Of a stretch of 10,444 bases of DNA, positions 1 to 9,900 are shown one piece after another. The stretch's first letter is position 1; each line of letters starts with the position of its first letter. Made by a program: the position numbers and the translations under genes. Source of the stretch: JBFLVQ01 sp040758525 (GTDB lineage: Bacteria > Acidobacteriota > Blastocatellia > Chloracidobacteriales > JADJPF01); NCBI GenBank assembly GCA_040758525.1, contig JBFLVQ010000319.1, positions 1-10,444 on the forward strand, in the 5' to 3' direction. The notes beneath the pieces were generated by a model, which ran no database searches, was not told the DNA's origin, and saw nothing but the letters and a program-made list of their open reading frames with translations.

Positions 1-950
1 TTTAGCCAATCGCAAAACAGCCGTTCTGCAGAGAGTTTTATTCTGATTGGCAAAGTATTTATAAATAGTCCTATGAGCGAATCTACTCCTACTAAATCCG
101 CTGGACGACCGGAAACAGTGATCCCAAACACTACATCTAATGTGTTGCTATAACGGCTAAGCAGCAGTGCCCATACAGCTTGAAGAATAGTGTTTAAAGT
201 AACACGTTGGAGTTGCGCCAATGATTGTAATGCTGCTGTCTCTTGAGCTGATAGGTGAAACTTTTGCTCGCCATAACGCTCTTGTTGATCTAACAGCGTA
301 GCCATTGTTGCAATTCCTAGTTGAGTTGGGCTAGTAAAATTCTCTAAGGTTTTACGCCAAAATAGTTCTGCCTCTGTTAGATCCTGTTTTTTTAGCCATA
401 ATAGATAGTCTGAGTAGGAGCAACAGGGTGGCAATTGCAGCTCTTGACCAGTGCGCAATGCTTGATAGAAGGATAAAAACTCTTTAATTAATAGTGGTTC
501 ACACCAGCCATCCATAAGAATATGATGACAGGTCCAGACAAAGTAGTAATGGTGCTCATCAATCTGCACTAGTGACAGGCGCATTAGTGGCGCTTTAGAG
601 AGCTCAAAACCACGCCGACGATCTGTTTCTAGATATGCTTCTAGCCGTTCTTGGTGTTCGGTCTGCGGGTAAGTGCGCCAATCTTGGTGCTCAATCGGCA
701 CCTCTACTTGCTGTAATATCACTTGGTATGGTTCATCCTGATCTTTCCAAACAAAAGCGGTCCGTAATATTGAATGTCGCTCGACCAACCGCTGTAAAGC
801 CAGCTTAAATATTGTGGGATCAAGTTGCTCACGTAATGCACAAACTACTTGTTCCACATGTATGCCTGAGTCTGGAGCATATAGTGTTTCAAACAGCATA
901 CCCTGCTGTTGTGGAGAGAGCGGATAGATAGCTTCAATCCTCTTTTTCAC
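1..950 (-). CDS. NRPS, N-terminal condensation domain (3' end outside window)
   Basis: The first 316 codons of a second synthetase, running off the left edge without a stop. It starts with GTG at 948-950. In this frame there is a TGA at 966-968 only five codons upstream, and the next ATG (codon 18) falls inside the conserved LSPxQxGMLF motif, so GTG is the only sensible start. AGGAGG at 955-960 lies four bases before it. After a short basic leader (MKKRIEAI) the condensation domain begins at once: YPLSPQQQGMLF (residues 9-20), RHSILRTAF (58-66), catalytic HHILMDG (142-148, at 507-527), YSDYLLW (179-185) and IGLFINTLPIRI (293-304). The HHILMDGWC form and the MLF opening resemble condensation domains that accept D-configured donors from a preceding E domain (DCL). 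The subtype is my pattern judgement, not a computed assignment. The short leader probably acts as the acceptor docking segment for the upstream enzyme's tail. An A-T module probably follows outside the window. Confidence 0.93.
   Translation of the reverse strand, partial: MKKRIEAIYPLSPQQQGMLFETLYAPDSGIHVEQVVCALREQLDPTIFKLALQRLVERHSILRTAFVWKDQDEPYQVILQQVEVPIEHQDWRTYPQTEHQERLEAYLETDRRRGFELSKAPLMRLSLVQIDEHHYYFVWTCHHILMDGWCEPLLIKEFLSFYQALRTGQELQLPPCCSYSDYLLWLKKQDLTEAELFWRKTLENFTSPTQLGIATMATLLDQQERYGEQKFHLSAQETAALQSLAQLQRVTLNTILQAVWALLLSRYSNTLDVVFGITVSGRPADLVGVDSLIGLFINTLPIRIKLSAERLFCDWL
947..950 (-). other. GTGA start/stop overlap between the two synthetase genes
   Basis: The stop codon TGA (947-949) of the upstream megasynthase shares two bases with the GTG start (948-950) of the next NRPS. 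This is a classic one-operon arrangement and leaves no room for a promoter or terminator between them. Confidence 0.9.
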
Positions 951-3900
951 TTGTCCTCCTCGATATCAAGGCCAATCTCTGCAAAAATTTTATTTAGTTT
1001 CTCCTGAGTTAAATTAACTTCAGGAAAATCTGAAGGTGTATATGCTTTTGCTTTATTGGCGGGCAGATATGTAATGAGTGTCCTAAGCGCACTGATAAAC
1101 TGTTGTGTAAGTGTTTCCACACTATCGCGTCTATGCCTATTTTCACTATAATTCCATACTATTTGTAATCTTCCGCTAACTATTCTTGCCACAATATCAA
1201 AAAGATGGCTGCGTTGGTGCAATGGATGTAAAGCTGGCCCACTTGATTCTGTGGTAGCCTCGAATAATGAATTCTCAGATAGATCAAACTCCTCCATATA
1301 AAGAAATCCGATCTCCGCTTTTGGTAATGTACGGAGTCTTTTAATCAGCTCTCTATTTTCACTAAGATGAAGTAAGCCATAACCCATTCCTCGGTTTGGT
1401 ATATGGCGTAGATACTCTTTTACTGCTATTAGTGAACTGGCTAGATCACCATTCTCGGCTAGTTTTAGTAATATTGGAAAGATATTAGTAAACCAACCCA
1501 CTGTCCTAGTTGGATCAACATTATTAACAAAACTTTCTCTACCATGACTTTCTAAATCGATCAAAATAACTCTATTTCCTGTCCATTGTGAAAACGCTAA
1601 TGTTAGTGCGGTTAGTAGTACTTCATTAATCTGAACATGATAATCTTTCAAAAGGTTTCGTAAGAGCTCTGTCTCTGTAATACTAAGCGATAGGTGTAGA
1701 CTACCAAGCATAGCGATAGTATTATTGCCAGCTAGATGATCAACTGGTAAACAATTGACCTGTTCCCAAGGAAGTCCAAGCCAGTAGCCTAGTTCCTCAT
1801 TAAGCGTCTGAGAATGTGCAAATTCTATTAACTGTTCTGCCCAGGTTTTGAAAGAGGTTGTTTTTGATGGAAGTTTAACAGTCTCTCCCAGGCTTAGTTG
1901 TCGATAAGCTGTAACAAAATCTTCTAGCAGAATATTCCACGATATTGCATCGGTAGCTATATGATGAATAATTATCAACAATCTATCTGCCATCTCTACA
2001 CCACAATCAAATAGTACTATCCGAAAGATAGGTCCTTCAGAGATATTAAGGCTATCGTGGAATTCTATTGCTGAACTCTCGATCGCAGTACTTCTCATTT
2101 CTCCTGATAGTGCTGATAAATCTACCATCGTCAATGGTGCTGAATTATTGAACTCTATGTTGATCTGCTGCCAACCTGTGCCATATGGAAGAAAGCGCAG
2201 TCTTAGTGCATCATGATGTACAGTAAGTTGATCTACTACTTGTACCAAGATGGATTGATCAATAGGTTGTCGTGTTTTGAAGAGCATTGCCTGGTTAAAA
2301 TGGTTTGGAGCAACAAAATTCTGCTCAAAGAACCACTTTTGTATAGGTGTAAGCGGTATAACACCAGTTACTAAACCTTGTTCAGATTGAATGACTTGAT
2401 CAGTGTTGATACTAGTCGCTAATTCAGCGATAGTTTGATGCTCAAAAATATCTTTAGGGCTTACTCTTAGTCCTCGCTCATTGGCTTTAGCTGCTATTCT
2501 TAGACTAATAACAGAATCACCACCCAAATCGAAGAAATTGTCTTCAACTCCAATCTGTTCAACCCCTAGTATCTCTCTCCATATCTCAGCGAGTGCTTGT
2601 TCAACATTATTATTAGGTGCAATATAGGTGTTGTGCAAAGCTGGTCTAGAATGAGTTGTATATGTAGCAACTCTATTTAATGTTTTCACACGTTCGATAC
2701 TATTAACCAGCTCTACTTTTGTTGCTAGATCTGTTGTTGAAACAATAATCTGAGGCAACAGACTAGTAAGGATACGATTAAAGATAGCTACTCCTTCTTG
2801 AGGAAGCATAGCGATACCCAGGTTCTCTTGAGATAGATTAATATCTGTTGGCGGCAAAGCGCGATTTACTGACATTCCTATTCCTGCCCAACCATCCCAA
2901 TTGACTGAAACGGTATAACAACCTTTCCGGGAGTTATTTGCTTGCGCAAATAGATCTAGAAAAGCATTTGCAGCACAATAGTCTACTAACCCTATTCCAC
3001 CTACAACCGATCTTAATGATGAGCAGAGCATAAAGAAGTCAAGAGACCTCTCTTTGAAGAGAGAATAGAGTACCATTGTTCCTTTTACTTTGGGAGAAAG
3101 TACTGCATCTGCTTCGGCTGCTTGCTTTAATTCTATGATGCCATCATTGGTAATACCGGCAGCATGAATTACTCCATCAATCCTACCAAATCGCACATAA
3201 GCGTGATCTACTACTTGCTGTATCTGTTCTAGGTTAGTAATATCGGCATTAGCAACAATAATCTCTACACCAAGTTTCTCTATTGCTTGCAGCTTTCGTA
3301 TCTTGTTACTAGTTGAATTTATATAATTGTGGCTTATTAACCATTCTTCCCATATTTCACGGGCAGGAAAGCTAGTACGACCTACTAATATCAATTTAGC
3401 TTTTACTACTTGTGCTAAATACTCCGCTAACACTAAGCCTACTCCGCCTAATCCGCCAGTAATAAGATATACACCTTCTCTGCGCAGTCTTGTGCTAGGT
3501 TTGTTGTTATCAATCAAGTGCACTGCTTCAAAGGATTGTACCCAACGATAATCGCCACGATACGCTACTGTTGGATTGGCTGAATCGGTCACTGCTTCCT
3601 GCAAAATTTGATCTATTAGTTGTTCTTGTTGTCCATTATTATCTATGGGGAGAATTATATCGACACTACGACAGGTTATATTTCGATATTCTTGAGGAAT
3701 AACTTTACAAGGCCCTAATAGTGTTGCTTTTTCTGGATAGAGAACCTCTTGACCAGTTACTTTCTCTAAGCCATTCGATACTACAACAATTTCTAGTGCA
3801 GTAGCCAAACCTTGTTTACTGAGTGCTTGTGCAAGAAAGATTAGACTATAGAAACCTCGCTGCTGAAGCTCTGAGCAGAATTGCTCACTCTCTTTATCGT

Positions 3901-6900
3901 TAGTCGATGTAACATTCCATAAATGTAGAATGGTTTGAGGGAGTTTCTGCCGATTACTAATATCTGTAAGTAGAAGATCATAATCATCCTTTTGCTCAAG
4001 ATTAATGGTATAGGTCTGATCATCAATCCTAGCAAAGCGCTCTCCCAACGCTACCATAACAACATCCTGATCTAGTTCTTGTAATCGACTTGCTATCTGT
4101 CGGCCCAGCCCGTATTCATCAACAAAGATAAGCCAGGGAGACCTCTGCTTATCCTGTTCTTCTAATAGAGATCTTACCGGCAGTGGATACTGTTTCCAAG
4201 AAGGAATATAGAACCATTCTGCCAGATCAGGTTTTTTATCTAATGATGGTTGTTGGCTATGGCCATTACGTTTTTGTGGCTCAATCCAGTACTGCTGTCG
4301 TTCGAATGGATAGGTTGGCAAAGGTATACGATAGCGGTATTGGTTGGCAGGCAGTTTAGTCCAATCTATTTTTACACCTGCCAACCAAAGCTCACCTAAT
4401 ACATTGGTAAAGAACTCATCATCAGATTGTGATTGTTCTCGATGGCGTAGTGTAGAGAGTACGATATGTTGAGCCGTCTTATTGGGATGTTGTTTTGCCA
4501 AACTGCTCAGGGTTCTGCCTGGACCAAGTTCGAGTAATACTTGTTCCTTATCATTGAGTAGTTCTTGCAATCCTGCAGCAAATCGTACTGGTTGACGTAG
4601 ATGTTTAACCCAATAATTGATATCGGTTGCCTCTGTTGCTCTAATCCATTTACCAGTAATATTCGATAAGTACGGTATGATAGGAGCATTCAAAGTTATA
4701 CTCTTAACCAGTTGGCGGAAAGAATCTAAGATAGGCTCCATCATCTGTGAATGAAAAGCATGCGAAGTACGCAGTCGATGATACTCTATACCCATTCCGG
4801 TAAGCTGATACCCTAATTGTTGTATTGCTTCTATAGAACCAGAGAGTACACAACTAGTCGGTCCATTGATAGCAGCTAGTGAAAGCTCATTATTTGTTAA
4901 CAAGGAAGCTATCTCATTTTCTGAGAGTGGCACAGCCAACATAGCACCAGCAGGTAAATTTTCCATCAATCTACCTCTTGCTGCGACTAATGCCAATCCA
5001 TCCTCAAGTGAGAAGACACCAGCTAGACAAGCTGCCACGTACTCACCTATGCTATGACCGATCATTGCTTTGGGATATATTCCTAACTCCATATAGAGTT
5101 TTGCTAATGCATACTCTGTAACAAAAAGTGCTGGCTGTGTTATTGAAGTTCGATTAAGTTGATGTATGACATCAGCACTATCTACTTTTGCTGAGTAGAG
5201 TCGTTCACGTAGATCAAAGCCTAGATGGCAATAGAGTAACTCTGCACAAGTATCTATCTGTTGACGAAAGATCGGCTCGGTTCGGTACAGATCTAGCCCC
5301 ATGTTTAGATACTGTGATCCTTGTCCACTAAACATAAAGGCAACAGATCGATTCTTTATCTCTTGGAATGTAGTAGCGACACGTTTAGGATCTAGTGTCT
5401 CAAGCGTTGTGATGGCATCAGTAAGACTATGACAGACCAACATACGCCGATGATTAAATACTCTACGTCCTACTTGAAGAGTGTAAGCAACATCAGCTAG
5501 GTTTAGTTCTTGGTGTTGCTTTAAGTATAGAGCAAGATTTGTTGTTGCTTTTTCCAGTGCGGTATTGGTCTTGGCCGATAATACTAGTAATTGACAGGCG
5601 GCAGAGTTAGTTGAAATTTCACGAACAGGGGCTTCCTCAACAATAACATGTGCATTCGTACCTCCTATACCAAAAGAACTCACACCAGCTCTACGTGGTT
5701 GTTTATCGGCTTTCCATTCACACAACTGGTTATTGATATAAAACGGACTATTGGTAAAATCGATCTGTGGATTGAGATCTACAAAATGTAGACTAGCAGG
5801 CAGCATTCTATTTTTCAGTGACAATACAGTCTTAATTAAGCCTGCTATTCCTGCTGCAGTGTCTAGATGTCCAATATTTGTTTTTACTGAGCCAAGCGCA
5901 CAAAAATGCTGCTTTCTAGTAGTGGCACGAAATGCCTCTGTCAATGCTCTTACTTCAATAGGATCGCCTAAAGCAGTACCTGTTCCGTGGGCTTCTACAT
6001 AAGTTATATCTTCGGCTTGTATACCGGCTATTGCTTGTGCTCTTGCGATTACTTCTGATTGACCTTCTACACTTGGCGCCGTATAGCCAATCTTTAAAGA
6101 ACCATCATTATTTATTGCCGAACCTTTAATAACAGCATGTATTGTATCTGCATCGGCAAGCGCATCTGAGAGCCGCTTTAATACAACTATACCAGCACCA
6201 TTACCACCTACCATTCCCTGAGCCTTGGCATCAAAAGCTCGACAATGTCCATCTGGAGAATGAATACCGCCTTCTTCATAAAGATAGCCTCTCTTCTTCG
6301 GTAGACTTATTGTAACTCCACCAGCCAGCACGATATCAGATTGATGGTTTAACAGACTTTCACAAGCCAAGCAGACTGCTACTAGTGAGGTAGAACAAGC
6401 AGTCTGAACACTCACACTAGGTCCTCGTAAATTTAATTTATAAGAGACACGAGTAGGTAGATAGTCCTTGTCATTGGCTAGTATGGTTTGAAAGAAACCG
6501 AGAGACTCTATTAGCTCAGAGTTCGAATATAGATTAGATAATAGATATGTATTTGTACCTGCACCTGCATAAACACCTATCCTACCAGGATAGATTTCAC
6601 TGTTGTAACCAGCATTCTCCAAGGCTTCCCAGGCTATTTCTAAGAATATGCGATGCTGTGGATCAAGTAGCTCAGCTTCTCTAGGGCTAAAGCCAAAAAA
6701 GGTTGCATCAAATAGTTCTATATCCTTTAAAACTCCTCTTGCTTTTACATAGTTCGGCTTCTTAAGTAATTTAGGATCGACTCCAGCATCCAATAACTCC
6801 TCATCAGAAAAGAATGAGATCGATTCTACTCCATTGCAGAGGTTTTGCCAGAACTGATCAATATTATCGACACCAGGAAAACGTGCTGCCATACCTATGA

Positions 6901-9900
6901 TGGCAATGCCTTCTGTAGATAGCTTATTTATTTGTTGAGTATGTAATACAGGTTTTACCTCTACACATTGTTGTTCAGTTAAGTATTTCGCTAGCGAGTC
7001 TATGGTTGGATATTTGAACATATCTATCAATGGAATAGTTTTGCCAAATGCCGTCGATAGTTTGTGCTCTACTTGAATAAGAAGTAATGAATGTCCGCCC
7101 AGATCAAAGAAATTGTCATAACGACCAACACTGTCGATCTTAAGTGTTTCTTTCCAAGCATCTGCAATCATCTGTTCTAGTTCTGTCTGTGGCGCGACAT
7201 AATTTATATCTAATTCTGGACGCTCCGTTGTGGGCTCTGGCAGCGCTTTACGATCAACCTTTCCATTAGGTGTAAGCGGAAATGTATCAACCACAACAAA
7301 GGCAGATGGGAGCATGTAGTCTGGTAATCTCTCTTGTAAGAACTTGCGTAGCTCGCTTGTTGAAGGAATAGAATTTTCTGTTGGGATCAAATAAGCAACT
7401 AATCGTTTCTCAATACCTACATTTTCTTCAAGTAGTTCTCTGGCTACTACAATGGCATCTTTGATCTGAGGATGCTCCATTAGTGTTACTACAATTTCGC
7501 CAAGCTCTATACGTAATCCACGTATCTTTACCTGATCATCTATACGCCCAAGAAATTCTATATTGCCATCTGGTAGATAACGTGCCAGATCACCAGTCTT
7601 ATATAGACGGCCTCCTAGCTGATTGCTAAATGGATTAGGAATAAATTTTTCTGCGGTAAGCTCGGCTCTATTAATATAGCCACGTGCTAACCCGATACCA
7701 CCTATGTGGAGTTCTCCTGCTATTCCTACTGGTAATGGAGTTAAATATTTATCCAAAATGTAGATCTGTGTATTGGCGATCGGTTTGCCAATAGGAACTG
7801 TTGTTAGCCTATTCTCTTGTAGACATGTCCAAAAAGTTACATCTATTGCTGCTTCTGTAGGGCCATAGAGATTATCTAGTTGGGCAGCGAGTCGCTGATA
7901 AAACTGTTTTTGTAAATTTACTGAGAGTGCTTCACCACTACAGATCACTTGCTTCAAACAGCGACAAGGAGTTAAATTCTCCTCTTGCAAAAATAGTTGC
8001 AACATAGAAGGAACAAAATGAACTACAGTTATCTGCTCTCGACCTATCAGTTCAACTAAATAGTTACTGTCTTGATGTCCACCAGGTTTTGCTACTACCA
8101 GACGTGCGCCTGTTATCAATGGCCAGAAGAACTCCCATACAGAAACATCAAAACTAAACGGAGTTTTCTGCAATACTCTATCAACAGAAGTTAAATTATA
8201 GGTGTCCTGCATCCAAAGTAAGCGGTTGCATACTCCTCTATGAGTATTCATCACACCTTTAGGTCTGCCTGTTGATCCAGAGGTGTAAATTACATAGGTT
8301 AAATTGTCTGCTGTTATTTCGTGAATTGGGTTTTCTATACACTGAGAGGCAATAGTGTGCCATTCTTTATCAAGACATACTATTTCTGCTTGAGTATCTG
8401 GCAATGTTGCGATTATCTGCTGTTGGACCAATAGTACTTTAACTTTCGAATCCTCCAGCATAAATGCCAATCGATCCTTAGGGTATGAAGGATCAAATGG
8501 TAGATAAGCTGCGCCAGTTTTCAGTATTGCCAATAACCCTATCACCATTTCTAGCGAGCGCTCCAAACAGACACCTACTAATGCTTCTCTTCCTATTCCC
8601 ATCTGTTTAAGATAATGTGCCAGTTGGTTGGCTCGCTGATTCAGTTCTTGGTAGGTAAGCTGCTCGGATGCGTAGACAACGGCTATTGTTTCAGGTGTAC
8701 GATCAACTTGCTGTTCAAAGAGTCTAGCGAGATTATCATCCTGGAAAAAGATTTTCTCTGTTTGATTAAATCCAATTAAGATAACTTCTCGCTCTAATGC
8801 AGAAAGTAGATTGATACTGTATAGCGGCTGGGTACGATCCTCAAGAAAACTATCCAGCGTTTGCAAGTAATGGTGTATTAGCCAATCTTGCTCCTGTGGT
8901 GAGAATAGATCTAGATTAAAATCGAAACTAACTACTAGATTTCCTGATAAGCCTAGATCATGTATCTGTAGTCCTAAGTTGTAATTTTCATACTCTGTAT
9001 GAATCCATCCTACCTTTGCTAATGCTCCATTGAAATCAAATTCAAAGAGCGATTCATTATGGTAGTTAAGAAAGATATCAAAAGCTCTGCGGTGCGTTGG
9101 GTTTCTTACTCCATATTCTCCATGACGTAGTGTCTCAAAGATCTCTACTTTGAGCTTACTAATTAATGATAAGAATGTCTCTGCATATTCAATATTAACT
9201 TGTATTGGTAGTACTGCTAAGAATGGTCCTATTGTCCCCTTAAAAGTTTTTGACCGTCTATTGTGAAAAGGTATTCCTAACGCAAGTTGTTGATTTCCAC
9301 TAATTCGATAAAGATAAGCAAACAGTGTTGCTGCTAAGCTCTTAAATATCGAGATCGTTTCTTGTTTAGCAATGGTCTGCAACCTTTCTGTGCGGTCAAA
9401 ACCTAGCTGGCAATTGACTCTATGAAGTCGTATATTCTGGGGCTGAGCAGTCTTTCCATAGAATGTAATTGGTGCAATATCATCAGCGAGCTTATGCTGC
9501 CAATAAGTTGCTGCTTCTTGATACCGCTTTGAACCTCTCTGCTTTCTTTCATAAGCAATATAGTCTTGGAAAAGAGGCAATGCCTCAACTGCTTTAAGCT
9601 CTCCTTTAAGAGCTTGTTGATAGAACTCTGTCACACATTGAAAGATTATCTGTGCTCCCCAGCCATCTGAGATTATATGGTGAAGGTTGATATACCAGAC
9701 AAATTCTCTATCTGATAATTTAATTAGGGCAGTATCAAATAGTCGCTGACTAAAATCGAAACATATTTGCGCTCGTTCTGCCATCCATAAATGTAATTGT
9801 GAATATGGATCTGCGGTTTGCGAAAGATCTATATACTCAAGCTGATATGAAAAATCTTCTCTTACTCGCTGTTGTGGTATACCATCGACCTCATCTATAA

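Noticed and set aside
950..1060. A thioesterase or release domain at the C-terminus
   Set aside because: Only about 30 residues follow the E domain, beginning TPSDF. There is no GxSxG and no room for a release domain; it is a docking tail.
930..1060. Promoter or terminator between the two genes
   Set aside because: The genes overlap by two bases in the stop/start and no inverted repeat followed by a T-run was seen at the junction.
1058..2380. Interpreting the last domain as an ordinary condensation domain
   Set aside because: RTVGWFTNIFP, the ESHGR motif, the RGMGYGLL motif, the LGGDS carrier in front and the TPSDF tail behind all point to the E subfamily.
2723..4222. A dehydratase, enoylreductase or C-methyltransferase hidden between AT and T2
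   Set aside because: The roughly 500 residues are fully explained by the structural and catalytic halves of a KR. No HxxxGxxxxP dehydratase motif, methyltransferase SAM-binding motif or second nucleotide-binding loop was seen.
3327..6002. Plus-strand open frames of 63-83 codons at 3327-3551, 4866-5057 and 5751-6002
   Set aside because: They lie opposite conserved KR, AT and KS coding sequence, have no recognizable domain and no convincing ribosome site. They are shadows of the long minus-strand gene.
3841..9588. Short minus-strand frames at 3841-4035, 4507-4689 and 9403-9588
   Set aside because: Each lies in a different frame inside the intact megasynthase, over conserved domain sequence. 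Nothing suggests an internal gene or a frameshift.
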